From Hymenobacter monticola (GTDB lineage: Bacteria; Bacteroidota; Bacteroidia; Cytophagales; Hymenobacteraceae), in NCBI RefSeq assembly GCF_022811645.1, contig NZ_CP094534.1, positions 3,906,001-3,970,000 on the forward strand: DNA of 64,000 nt. The letters run 5' to 3'. Position numbers and translations under genes: made by a program. The notes below the pieces were generated by a model, which ran no database searches, was not told where the DNA came from, and saw only the letters and a program-made list of their open reading frames with translations. Position 1 is the stretch's first letter. Every line of letters begins with the position of its first letter. Positions 34,891 to 43,648 of the stretch are shown one piece after another.

Positions 34891-35810
34891 GCGACTACGC
34901 CAACGATACCGCCTACCACCGCCCCGTGATGCTGGCCCAGTGCCTGGCCGGGCTCGACCTGCGCCCCGACGGCCGCTACGTCGACGTCACCTTCGGTGGG
35001 GGAGGGCATTCGGCCCGCATCCTGGAAAAACTCACCACGGGCCACCTCTACAGCTTCGACCAGGACGCCGACGCCGAAGCCGAAGCACAAAAGTTAATTC
35101 GCCCTCAATTTACATTTGTTAAGGCTAACTTTCGGGATTTAACTGCTGAACTACAGGCACATAATGCGTTGCCGGTTGATGGCCTGCTGGCCGACCTGGG
35201 CGTGAGCTCGCACCAGTTCGATACGCCCGAGCGGGGCTTTTCGACCCGTTTCGATGGCCCGCTGGATATGCGCATGGACCCCGACGGCCCGCTCACCGCA
35301 GCCGACGTGCTGAACGATTACAAAGAAGCCGACCTGCACCGCATCTTCGGCATGTACGGTGAGGTGACCAACGCCCGCACCCTGGCCCAGGCCGTGGCGG
35401 CGGGGCGGCGCGGGCGGCGCCTCGAAACCATCGGCGAGTTGAAGCAGGCCATTCAGCCCTGCACGCCGCGCGGCAAGGAGAACAAGTACCTCGCGCAGGT
35501 CTTCCAGGCCTTGCGCATCGAGGTGAACCAGGAAATGGAAGCCCTGCAGGAAATGCTGCTGCAAACCGCCGAAGTGCTGCGCCCCGGCGGCCGGCTGGTA
35601 GTGATGAGCTACCACTCGCTGGAAGACCGGCTGGTGAAAAATTTCATTGCCAAGGGCAAGTTTTTTGGCGCCGTCGAAAAAGACTTCTTTGGCAATGAAA
35701 GCAAGCCCTTTGAGGCCCTCAACCGCAAGCCGGAGGAGGCCGACGCCGACGAAATTGCGCTGAACAGCCGGGCCCGGAGTGCTAAATTGCGGGTTGCAAT
35801 CAAAAATTAG
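34887..35810 (+). CDS. rsmH: 16S rRNA (cytosine(1402)-N4)-methyltransferase
   Basis: A 307-residue Rossmann-fold methyltransferase. It carries YHRPVMLAQCL, the SAM motif YVDVTFGGGGHSARIL, GLLADLGVSSHQFDTPERGFS, LDMRMDP and MSYHSLEDRLVKNFI. It methylates C1402 in the ribosomal decoding centre. It overlaps mraZ by four bases and is followed 9 bp later by the ftsL-like gene. Confidence 0.97.
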   Translation: MSDYANDTAYHRPVMLAQCLAGLDLRPDGRYVDVTFGGGGHSARILEKLTTGHLYSFDQDADAEAEAQKLIRPQFTFVKANFRDLTAELQAHNALPVDGLLADLGVSSHQFDTPERGFSTRFDGPLDMRMDPDGPLTAADVLNDYKEADLHRIFGMYGEVTNARTLAQAVAAGRRGRRLETIGELKQAIQPCTPRGKENKYLAQVFQALRIEVNQEMEALQEMLLQTAEVLRPGGRLVVMSYHSLEDRLVKNFIAKGKFFGAVEKDFFGNESKPFEALNRKPEEADADEIALNSRARSAKLRVAIKN

Positions 35811-35814
35811 GAGG
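35809..35814 (+). promoter_or_regulatory. Ribosome binding site of ftsL-like gene
   Basis: AGGAGG lies 5 bp before ATG 35820, directly after the rsmH stop. Good Shine-Dalgarno sites are otherwise rare in this window. Confidence 0.6.
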
Positions 35815-35819
35815 TAGCC

Positions 35820-36737
35820 ATGGCCGCCAATACGCTCAGACCCACCGACAGCCCGCGCCGGTCCAACGTGCCCCGCGAGGTCGCCCCGCCGGCCCCCGAA
35901 GTGCTGCCCGAGGCGGCCGTGGTGGAGGCGCCGGCCCCCGAACCCGCGCCCGAGCCGGCCCCGGTGCGCGAGAAACGCCCCCGCAAACCCTCGCCCGAGC
36001 CCGCCCGGCCCCGTAGCTCGTGGAGTTTGTTCTCGCTGCTCGACCGGCTAACCAGCGTCGACAGCCTGTTTCGGGATGGCCTGCCGGTGCGCTACCTGCC
36101 TAAGCTGCTGTTTGTGATGCTGTTGGTGCTGGTTTATATCGGCAACACGCACTACGGTAACCGCATGAACCGCAACATCCTGCGTCTCAAGCAGGAAACT
36201 GAAGACCTGCGCGCCGACTACACTACCCTGAAATCGGACTACATGGAGGCCAGCAAGCAGAGCGAGGTGGCCCGCCGAGTGGCCGCCTTCGGGCTGGTGG
36301 AAAGCTCCTCGCCACCCTTCCGCATCACGGTGCCCAAGGGCCACCTCGACGCGGCGGAGCTGGAGCTGATGCCCGTGCTCACGGCCGACACGCTGGCCGC
36401 CCGCGCCGCCCGCGACTCGGCCGCCGCCGAGCAGGCCGATGTGCAGGCGGGCCGTCGTCGCCGCGAAGCCTTCGAAACCGGCGTGGACAGCGGACCCGAA
36501 ATCATTGCTCCGCCTCAAGCCCTGGACGGCGACTCGGCCGCCGCCAGTGCGCCGGTGGTGCGGCCAGCGGTGGCCCCCCGGGCTACAACGCCCAAAGCCA
36601 AGAGCAAACCCGCTAAGCCGGCCGCGGCCGCCAAGAAAAATACCGCTGGCAGCAAAGCCAAAGCTGCCGCTCCCAAAGCGGCGGCGCGCAAAGCCAAACC
36701 CTCCGATAAGCAAGCCGTTAGAAGCCATTCCCGATGA
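35820..36737 (+). CDS. FtsL-like division protein with long basic tail
   Basis: A 305-residue bitopic membrane protein in the FtsL position between rsmH and ftsI. The cytoplasmic N-terminus (1 to about 90) is Pro/Glu/Ala-rich, the membrane helix is LPKLLFVMLLVLVYIGNTHYG, and a short leucine-zipper coiled coil follows (NRNILRLKQETEDLRADYTTLKSD). After about residue 160 comes an unusual tail ending in many Lys-Ala-Pro units (KSKPAKPAAAAKK and on). FtsL recruits FtsI/FtsW to the septum. Ordinary FtsL proteins have about 100 residues. The stop overlaps the ftsI start. Confidence 0.82.
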   Translation: MAANTLRPTDSPRRSNVPREVAPPAPEVLPEAAVVEAPAPEPAPEPAPVREKRPRKPSPEPARPRSSWSLFSLLDRLTSVDSLFRDGLPVRYLPKLLFVMLLVLVYIGNTHYGNRMNRNILRLKQETEDLRADYTTLKSDYMEASKQSEVARRVAAFGLVESSSPPFRITVPKGHLDAAELELMPVLTADTLAARAARDSAAAEQADVQAGRRRREAFETGVDSGPEIIAPPQALDGDSAAASAPVVRPAVAPRATTPKAKSKPAKPAAAAKKNTAGSKAKAAAPKAAARKAKPSDKQAVRSHSR

Positions 36738-39187
36738 AAGGCAGCGTAAAAAAATCCATCGTCACGCGGGTGCGGCTGGCCTTTTTGGGGGTCGCCGTGT
36801 TTTCGTCGGCGATATTCTGGAAAGCCACCAAAATCCAGTTCCAGGAGGGCGCCAAGTGGCGGGCGCTGGAGCAGGAGCGGCGCATCAGCTACCAGTCGGT
36901 GCCGGCTACGCGGGGTAACATTTACTCTGACAACGAGAGTATTATGGCCACTTCGCTGCCCTTTTACCGGGTGGCCTGGGACCCGGGCGTGGTCGATGAC
37001 GAGGTATTTAAGGCTAACGTGGACTCGCTGGCTTACCGGCTGTCGCATTTCTTCGGCGACCGCAGCGTGCAGGAGTACAAGCGGCGCCTGATAAACGCGC
37101 GCACCGCCAAAATGCGCTACATCCGTCTCAACTCCCGGCAAATCAACTTTCAGGAGAAGAAGCAGCTGGCTAACTGGCCCATTTTCCGGGCCAAGCGCAA
37201 CCGCGGCGGGGCCATTTTTGAGAAGGTGGACAAGCGCTTCCGGCCGTTTGGGGGGCTGGCGCAGCGCACCATTGGCTTCGTGAACGAGGACAAGCACGGC
37301 GCTGGTCTCGAGTACACCTTCGAGCAAAGCCTGGCCGGCAAGCCAGGCGAGGCCCTGTTTGAACGGGTGCCGGGCGGCGTGAAGCCGGTGTTTGACGGCA
37401 CCGAAATCAAGCCCCTGCCGGGCTACGACGTGAAAACCACGCTCGACATCAACCTGCAGGACGTGGCCGAAAATGCCCTCTACAAGTCGCTAGTGGACAA
37501 CAATGCCCAGTATGGCTGCGTGATTCTGATGGAAGTGGCCACCGGCGAAATCAAGGCCGTAGCCAACCTGGGCAAGGCCTCGGACGACACCTATAAAGAG
37601 GACTACAACTACGCCTTTGCCGACCAGGGCCGCACCGAGCCGGGCTCCACGTTCAAGCTGGCCTCGATGATGGCCTTGTTCGAGGCCCGGCCTGAAGTGA
37701 CGCTCGACGACGTGGTGGACACCGGCAACGGCCGCATGTACGTGGGCGGGGCCGTGAAATCGGACTCGCACGGTTACGGCCGCATCACGGTGCAGCAGGT
37801 GTTTGAGAAGTCGAGCAACATCGGCGTGGCGAAGCTGGTCGATAAATACTTTTCGGGCAATCCGAACGAGTACACCGACTACCTGAAGAAGTTCGGGCTC
37901 GACAAACCCCTGGGCTTCCAGATGGCCGGCGAAGCCCTGCCCTACGTGAAAGACCCCAAGGACCGCAGCTGGAGCCGCACCTCGCTCACCACCATGAGCA
38001 TTGGCTACGAGCTCAAGCTAGCTCCGCTGCAAACCCTGGCCTTCTACAACGCCGTGGCCAATGGCGGTGTGAAGGTGCAGCCCATGATAGTGCGCGAAAT
38101 CAAGCAGGCCGACCAAGTGCTGCAGCGCAACGAGCCCAAGGTGCTGAACCAAAAAATCTGCTCCGATGCCACGCTGGCCAAAGTGAAGGCCATGATGGAA
38201 GGGGTGGTGCTGGCCGGCACCGCCCGCAGCATCCGGCCCAAGGACTACAGCATTGCCGGCAAAACCGGCACGGCCTGGAAGTTCAAGAACGGCCAGTACA
38301 CCAAGACGTACTCGACCAGCTTCTGCGGCTACTTCCCGGCCGACAAGCCCAAGTACAGCTGCATTGTGGTGGTCGACTCGCCCCGCAACGGCCGCATCTA
38401 CGGCGCCGACGTGGCCGCGCCGGTGTTCCGCGAAGTGGCCGACAAATGCATGGCCCGCGACCTGCTCAGCCAGCGCCCCCTGCTGGCCAAGGCCCGCCTA
38501 AACAAGAGCCACGTGCCCTTGGTGCGCGCTGGCATGCAGGACGAGCTGGCGCTGGTGTGCCAGAAGCTAGGCTTGGCCGGCAACACCCAGGCCACCGGCG
38601 GCGAAGAGTGGGTGCGCGCGGCTTCCGACACGGCCTTCCACGCCCGGACCGTGGCGCTGGTGGTGAACCCTGTGCGCGCCGGCCGCGTGCCGCAGGTGCG
38701 CGGGTTGAGCTTGCGCGATGCGCTGTTTCTGCTGGAAAACCGGGGCCTGCACGTGCGGGCCGTGGGCACCGGCCGCGTGCGCGAGCAGTCGCTGCAAGTG
38801 GGCGCGCCCATCAAGCGCGGCGACATTATCACGCTGAACCTGGCCGAATCGGGCCCGCGTCTGGCGGCGCCGCAAGCCCTGCCTGAGCCCGAGCACACCG
38901 ACCTGGAAGAGAACAAGATGCTGGTGCCCGTGGAGATGGAAACTACAGCCAAGGAACGCAAGTCCTTTGCCAACGGCGAAAAAGCCCATGTGCAGGCTGC
39001 CGTAGCCGAACGCTCGGCCGGCGTAAAGCCGAACGCCAAAGCCAGGAAGCCCGCTGCTTCGGCAAGCAAACCCGCATCGGCCGCGAAAGCGCCTGCTAAA
39101 CCCAAAGAAACCCGCCAACCGGCCGCCGGCCAGAACCCCAAAAAGGCCAAGCCGGCCAAGCCCGCCCCGGTCGTGCGCCGCGCCTGA
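36734..39187 (+). CDS. ftsI: Peptidoglycan transpeptidase FtsI (PBP3-type) with PASTA domain
   Basis: An 817-residue product with one N-terminal membrane helix (VRLAFLGVAVFSSAIFW), a PBP dimerisation domain and a transpeptidase domain. The active site is S305-TFK, the SxN motif S360-S-N362 and K510-TGTA. After about residue 640 a PASTA-like domain follows (GRVPQVRGLSLRDALFLLENRGLHV), then a Lys/Ala/Pro tail to residue 817. It cross-links septal peptidoglycan. It overlaps the ftsL-like stop (ATGA). The tail resembles that of the preceding protein. Confidence 0.94.
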   Translation: MKGSVKKSIVTRVRLAFLGVAVFSSAIFWKATKIQFQEGAKWRALEQERRISYQSVPATRGNIYSDNESIMATSLPFYRVAWDPGVVDDEVFKANVDSLAYRLSHFFGDRSVQEYKRRLINARTAKMRYIRLNSRQINFQEKKQLANWPIFRAKRNRGGAIFEKVDKRFRPFGGLAQRTIGFVNEDKHGAGLEYTFEQSLAGKPGEALFERVPGGVKPVFDGTEIKPLPGYDVKTTLDINLQDVAENALYKSLVDNNAQYGCVILMEVATGEIKAVANLGKASDDTYKEDYNYAFADQGRTEPGSTFKLASMMALFEARPEVTLDDVVDTGNGRMYVGGAVKSDSHGYGRITVQQVFEKSSNIGVAKLVDKYFSGNPNEYTDYLKKFGLDKPLGFQMAGEALPYVKDPKDRSWSRTSLTTMSIGYELKLAPLQTLAFYNAVANGGVKVQPMIVREIKQADQVLQRNEPKVLNQKICSDATLAKVKAMMEGVVLAGTARSIRPKDYSIAGKTGTAWKFKNGQYTKTYSTSFCGYFPADKPKYSCIVVVDSPRNGRIYGADVAAPVFREVADKCMARDLLSQRPLLAKARLNKSHVPLVRAGMQDELALVCQKLGLAGNTQATGGEEWVRAASDTAFHARTVALVVNPVRAGRVPQVRGLSLRDALFLLENRGLHVRAVGTGRVREQSLQVGAPIKRGDIITLNLAESGPRLAAPQALPEPEHTDLEENKMLVPVEMETTAKERKSFANGEKAHVQAAVAERSAGVKPNAKARKPAASASKPASAAKAPAKPKETRQPAAGQNPKKAKPAKPAPVVRRA

Positions 39188-39193
39188 TATTAA

Positions 39194-39257
39194 GTTAAGA
39201 GTTAGGAGTTAAGAGTTAAAAACGCCATGTTCCAACTCTTAACTCCTAACTCTTAAC
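39194..39257. repeat. Palindromic repeat, gttaagagttaggagttaag type
   Basis: gttaagagttaggagttaag and on pairs with the complementary cttaactcctaactcttaac across about 14 bp. It fills the ftsI-murE gap. Confidence 0.9.
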
Positions 39258-39271
39258 TCCTAACTCACCCC

Positions 39272-40744
39272 ATGATTTCGCTGCCGCTCTTTTCTCTGCT
39301 TACCGATGTAACTGTGCTCACCCAGCACGGCCCCACCGATGTGCCCATTACCGGCCTCACCCTCGATTCGCGCGAGGCGGCGCCGGGCGTGGCCTTTTTC
39401 GCCCTGCGCGGCACGGCCACCGATGGGCACAAGTTCATTGAGGGCGCGGTGGAAAAGGGGCTGGCGGCCGTGGTTTGTGAAGAGCTGCCGGCTGTGCTGA
39501 ACCCGGCCACGGCCTACGTGCTGGTGAAGGACTCGGCCGAAGCCCTAGGCCATATGGCAGCCGCGTTTCACGGCCACCCCTCGCGACAGTTGAAGCTAGT
39601 GGGTGTGACGGGCACCAACGGCAAAACCACCTGCGCCACGCTGCTGCACAAGCTCTTGCGCGAGCTGGGCTACCACGCCGGCCTGCTCAGCACGGTGCAG
39701 AACCAGATTGACGAGGAAGTCATTCCGAGCACCCACACCACGCCCGACGCCATCCGCCTGAATGCGCTGCTGGCCCGCATGGTGGCCGCCGGCTGCACCC
39801 ACGCCTGCATGGAGGTGAGCAGCCACGCCGTGGCCCAGCACCGCATCACGGGCCTGCGCTTCGCGGGCGGCATGTTCACCAACCTCACCCACGACCACCT
39901 CGACTACCACGGCACGTTCGACAACTACCTGAAGGCCAAAAAAGCCTTCTTCGACGGCCTGCCCAAAACCGCTTTCGCCCTCACCAACGCCGACGACAAG
40001 CGCGGCCCGGTGATGCTGCAAAACACCGCCGCCCGCCGCGAAACTTACTCCCTGCGCGGCGCGGCCACCTTCCGCGCCAAGCTGGTGGCCAATGAAGTGC
40101 ACGGCCTGCACCTCGAAATCGACGGCCGCGAAATCCTCTTCCGCCTCATCGGCGTGTTCAATGCCTATAACCTGCTGGCCGTGTATGGCGCGGCCGTATT
40201 GCTGGGCGAGGACCCCACCGAAGTCCTGACCATCCTCTCGGGCCTGACCACGGCGCCGGGCCGCTTCGAGCCGGTGCTTTCGGGCCAGCAGGCCATCACG
40301 GGCATCATCGACTACGCCCACACGCCCGACGCGCTGGAAAACGTGCTGCAAACCCTGCACGAAATCCGCCAGCCCAGCCAGCAAATCATCACGGTAGTGG
40401 GCTGCGGCGGCAACCGCGACGCGGCTAAGCGCCCCATCATGGCCAACCTAGCGGCCCGCTTGTCCAACAAGGTCGTCCTGACTTCCGACAACCCGCGCTT
40501 CGAAGACCCGCTGGCCATTCTGGCCCAGATGCAGGCCGGCGTAACCGCGCCGGACTCGGCCAAAGTGCAGACCGTGGCCGACCGCCGCGCCGCCATTGAA
40601 ACCGCCGTGGCGCTGGCCGGCCCGCACGACATTGTGCTGGTGGCCGGCAAAGGCCACGAAAATTATCAGGACATTCGCGGCGTCAAGTCGCATTTCGATG
40701 ATAAGGAGGTGCTAACCGAAGTCTTTTCTCAACTGAATAAATAG
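39272..40744 (+). CDS. murE: UDP-N-acetylmuramoyl-L-alanyl-D-glutamate-2,6-diaminopimelate ligase
   Basis: A 490-residue Mur ligase with the three-domain layout. The ATP loop is TGTNGKTTCATLL (around 113), MEVSSHAVAQHRITG binds the nucleotide substrate, and HDHLDYHGTFDNYLKAKKAFF carries the conserved histidine and carbamylated lysine. The DNPR motif (406-409), in TSDNPRFEDP, indicates meso-diaminopimelate as substrate. It adds the third residue of the stem peptide. It is followed by a palindromic repeat before mraY. murF is absent. Confidence 0.96.
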   Translation: MISLPLFSLLTDVTVLTQHGPTDVPITGLTLDSREAAPGVAFFALRGTATDGHKFIEGAVEKGLAAVVCEELPAVLNPATAYVLVKDSAEALGHMAAAFHGHPSRQLKLVGVTGTNGKTTCATLLHKLLRELGYHAGLLSTVQNQIDEEVIPSTHTTPDAIRLNALLARMVAAGCTHACMEVSSHAVAQHRITGLRFAGGMFTNLTHDHLDYHGTFDNYLKAKKAFFDGLPKTAFALTNADDKRGPVMLQNTAARRETYSLRGAATFRAKLVANEVHGLHLEIDGREILFRLIGVFNAYNLLAVYGAAVLLGEDPTEVLTILSGLTTAPGRFEPVLSGQQAITGIIDYAHTPDALENVLQTLHEIRQPSQQIITVVGCGGNRDAAKRPIMANLAARLSNKVVLTSDNPRFEDPLAILAQMQAGVTAPDSAKVQTVADRRAAIETAVALAGPHDIVLVAGKGHENYQDIRGVKSHFDDKEVLTEVFSQLNK

Positions 40745-40746
40745 TT

Positions 40747-40844
40747 CGTCATGCTGAGCGCAGCCGAAGCATCTCGCCCGCTTCGTTGCCATCAATCTTG
40801 ATTACTGCTGTACGCGAGATGCTTCGGCTGCGCTCAGCATGACG
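40747..40844. repeat. Palindromic repeat, cgtcatgctgagcgcagccg family
   Basis: The arms cgtcatgctgagcgcagccg (left) and cggctgcgctcagcatgacg (right) extend inward as aagcatctcgc/gcgagatgctt. Relatives are at 53974-54068, 42099-42193, 44871-44902 and 59087-59203. Confidence 0.9.
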
Positions 40845-40869
40845 TTCTGGCTTTTAAAAGCCTACCCGA

Positions 40870-42090
40870 ATGCTTTATTACCTCTTCCGTTACCTGCACG
40901 AACATTTCCACCTGCCCGGCACCGGGGTGTTTCAGTACACCACGTTCCGGGCCGGGCTGGCGGTGGTCATTTCCCTGCTCATCGCCCAAACGTTCGGCCA
41001 TCGCCTTATTAAGCTGCTCCAACGCAAGCAGGTGGGCGAAAGCATCCGCGACCTTGGCCTGCAGGGGCAGAACGAGAAAAAAGGCACTCCCACTATGGGC
41101 GGCCTCATCATTATCCTGGCTATTCTGGTGCCAGTGATTTTGCTGGCTCGTTTGCGCAACATCTACATCATTCTCATGATACTGAGCACAGTATGGCTGG
41201 GCTTGATTGGCTTTCTGGACGACTACATCAAGGTATTTCGTAAGAATAAAGAAGGCCTGAGCGGCCGTTTCAAAGTGCTGGGGCAGGTGGGGCTGGGCAT
41301 CACGGTGGGCTGGGTGCTGTTTTACAGCAACGAAATCACCGTGCGCGAGTATCTGCTGCCCAACGGTACCTTCTCGGCCATTGAGGCAAGTAAGGTGTTC
41401 AAGGACGTGCACTTGATGATTACCACGGTGCCGTTTATGAAAAACAACGAGCTGAACTACGGCGACTTATTCGCCTCGGCCGGCACATTGTTCAACGGCC
41501 TCTACGGCCTGCTTTACATCCCCATCGTCATCTTCCTGATTACGGCCGTGAGCAACGGCGCCAACATCACCGACGGCCTCGACGGGCTGGCGGCGGGCAC
41601 CTCGGCCATCATCGGCATCACGCTGGCCATCTTTGCCTTCGTGAGCGGCAACGCGCTGCTGGCTGATTACCTGGATGTTATGTTCATCCCTGACTCGGGA
41701 GAGCTGGTTATTTTCTGCACCGCCTTTGTGGGCGCCTGCATTGGGTTTTTGTGGTACAACAGCTACCCGGCGCAGGTTTTCATGGGCGACACGGGCTCGC
41801 TGGCTTTGGGCGGCATTATTGCGGTGCTGGCGCTTATTGTGCGGAAGGAATTGCTCATTCCGGTGCTTTGTGGCGTGTTTCTGATTGAAAACCTGTCGGT
41901 TATCGTGCAGGTGAGCTACTTCAAATACACGCGCAAGAAGTACGGGGAGGGCCGCCGCCTGCTGCGGATGTCGCCCCTGCACCACCACTACCAGAAGCTG
42001 GGTTACCACGAGTCCAAAATCGTGTCGCGCTTCTGGATTGTGGGCATCATGCTGGCTGTCATTACTTTGGTAACGCTGAAATTGCGCTAA
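40870..42090 (+). CDS. mraY: Phospho-N-acetylmuramoyl-pentapeptide-transferase
   Basis: A 406-residue integral membrane enzyme with about ten helices. Signatures are [54 protein letters not shown] and [22 protein letters not shown]. It transfers the muramyl-pentapeptide phosphate to undecaprenyl phosphate to make lipid I. It lies between two palindromic repeats. Confidence 0.97.
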   Translation: MLYYLFRYLHEHFHLPGTGVFQYTTFRAGLAVVISLLIAQTFGHRLIKLLQRKQVGESIRDLGLQGQNEKKGTPTMGGLIIILAILVPVILLARLRNIYIILMILSTVWLGLIGFLDDYIKVFRKNKEGLSGRFKVLGQVGLGITVGWVLFYSNEITVREYLLPNGTFSAIEASKVFKDVHLMITTVPFMKNNELNYGDLFASAGTLFNGLYGLLYIPIVIFLITAVSNGANITDGLDGLAAGTSAIIGITLAIFAFVSGNALLADYLDVMFIPDSGELVIFCTAFVGACIGFLWYNSYPAQVFMGDTGSLALGGIIAVLALIVRKELLIPVLCGVFLIENLSVIVQVSYFKYTRKKYGEGRRLLRMSPLHHHYQKLGYHESKIVSRFWIVGIMLAVITLVTLKLR

Positions 42091-42098
42091 AAAAGCCT

Positions 42099-42193
42099 GT
42101 CATCCTGAGCGGAGCGAAGGACCTTATCACGGTCGCGCCGCCTCGGTAAGTTTAAGTAACCGTGATAAGATGCTACGCTTTGCTCAGCATGAC
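42099..42193. repeat. Palindromic repeat overlapping the murD start
   Basis: The left arm gtcatcctgagcggagcgaa pairs imperfectly with the right arm ending gctttgctcagcatgac. Inner parts ccttatcacggt and accgtgataag also pair. The ATG at 42189 within cagcatgac is the murD start codon. Confidence 0.85.
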
Positions 42194-43580
42194 CGACCGG
42201 AAGAACATTGTCATTCTAGGAGCCGCCGAAAGCGGAGTAGGAGCTGCGCTGCTAGCGCAAGCCAAGGGGCATTCCGTGTTCGTGTCGGACCGCGGCGCCA
42301 TCCAGGCCGACTATAAGCAACAGCTCGCCCAAGCCGGCATCGAGTTTGAAGAAAACCAGCACACGCTGGCGCGCATTCTGGCGGCCGATGAAGTGGTGAA
42401 AAGTCCCGGCATCCCCGAGAAGGCGCCGGTGATTCAGGCGCTGCGCGAGAAGCAGATTCCCATCATTTCCGAGATTGAGCTGGCTGGGCGCTATACCCGC
42501 GCCAAGTGCATCTGCATCACGGGCACCAATGGTAAGACGACCACCACACTGCTCACCTACCACCTGCTAAAGGAGGCAGGCCTGAGCGTGGGCCTGGCCG
42601 GCAACGTGGGCTATTCACTGGCCGAGCAGGTCATCGAGGATAAATTCGACTATTACGTGGTGGAGCTGAGCAGCTTCCAGCTCGATGATACCCACGACTT
42701 CCAGCCCTGGGTGGCCATCCTGCTCAACATCACCCCCGACCACCTCGACCGCTACGGCTACTCGCTTGAACAGTACGCCCAGGCCAAGCTGCGCATCACC
42801 CGCAACCTGGACAGCAGCGGCGCTTTCATTTACAACGCCGATGACGAGGTGACGGGCAAGTATTTCCAATCGGCCTTCCTGCAGACGCGCCTATTGCCCT
42901 TCAGCATGCACCGTCGGCGCGACATTCAACTGGCGGGCTACTATATAGCCGAAGACCTGCTGTGCACCAACCTGGCGCCCGGCCTCGATGACGAAGGCGT
43001 AGAGCTGAGCACCACCAATTCGCCCCTCATCGGCCAGCACAACCGCCAAAACACGCTGGCCGCCGTACTGGCCGCCCGCTTCGCCGGCCTCGAAACCGAG
43101 CAGATTGAAGCCGCCCTGGCCACCTTCCACAACGCCGACCACCGCCTGCAGCTGGTGGGCGAAATCAACGGCGCCCGCTACATCAACGACAGCAAGGCCA
43201 CCAACGTGGAAGCCGCCTGGTACGCCCTCGATGGCATTCATCAGCCGATAGTTTGGATTGCGGGCGGCACCGACAAGGGCAACGACTACAGCAGCCTGCT
43301 GGGCCTAGCCGAGCGCCGCGTGAAAGCCCTCATCTGCCTCGGCATAGACAACGCCAAACTCCGCACCACTTTCGACCCCATCGTGCCGCACGTGGAGGAA
43401 ACCCAAAGCATGACCGACGCCGTGGCCCGCGCCGTAGCCCTGGCCGCTCCCGGCGACGTGGTGCTGCTTTCGCCCTGCTGCGCCAGCTTCGACCTTTTCA
43501 AGAATTACGAAGACCGCGGCCGGCAATTCGCCGCCGCCGTGACAGAATTAGGTAATGAGGGTAGGGGGGTAGGAGGGTAA
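42189..43580 (+). CDS. murD: UDP-N-acetylmuramoyl-L-alanine-D-glutamate ligase
   Basis: From ATG 42189 this is 463 residues. The N-terminal nucleotide fold is NIVILGAAESGVGAALLA, the ATP loop CITGTNGKTTTTLLTYHLL, then VVELSSFQLDD, LNITPDHLDRYG and NDSKATNVEAAWYAL, and the C-terminal SPCCASFDLFKNYEDRG. It adds D-glutamate to UDP-MurNAc-L-Ala. The start codon lies in the right arm of one palindromic repeat, and the last residues (NEGRGVGG) and stop lie in the left arm of the next. An upstream ATG at 42162 falls wholly in the first repeat and is unlikely. Confidence 0.95.
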   Translation: MTDRKNIVILGAAESGVGAALLAQAKGHSVFVSDRGAIQADYKQQLAQAGIEFEENQHTLARILAADEVVKSPGIPEKAPVIQALREKQIPIISEIELAGRYTRAKCICITGTNGKTTTTLLTYHLLKEAGLSVGLAGNVGYSLAEQVIEDKFDYYVVELSSFQLDDTHDFQPWVAILLNITPDHLDRYGYSLEQYAQAKLRITRNLDSSGAFIYNADDEVTGKYFQSAFLQTRLLPFSMHRRRDIQLAGYYIAEDLLCTNLAPGLDDEGVELSTTNSPLIGQHNRQNTLAAVLAARFAGLETEQIEAALATFHNADHRLQLVGEINGARYINDSKATNVEAAWYALDGIHQPIVWIAGGTDKGNDYSSLLGLAERRVKALICLGIDNAKLRTTFDPIVPHVEETQSMTDAVARAVALAAPGDVVLLSPCCASFDLFKNYEDRGRQFAAAVTELGNEGRGVGG

Positions 43581-43643
43581 GAGTTTATTCCTTCGACCTC
43601 GCTCATACTTCCTGCCCCCATACCTTCCTACCCTCATACCCTA
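43557..43643. repeat. Palindromic repeat overlapping the murD end
   Basis: gagggtaggggggtaggagg and its complement cctaccctcatacccta lie about 30 bp apart. The murD stop codon (43578-43580) is inside the left arm. The ftsW ATG follows 6 bp after the right arm. Confidence 0.85.
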
Positions 43644-43648
43644 ACGCC

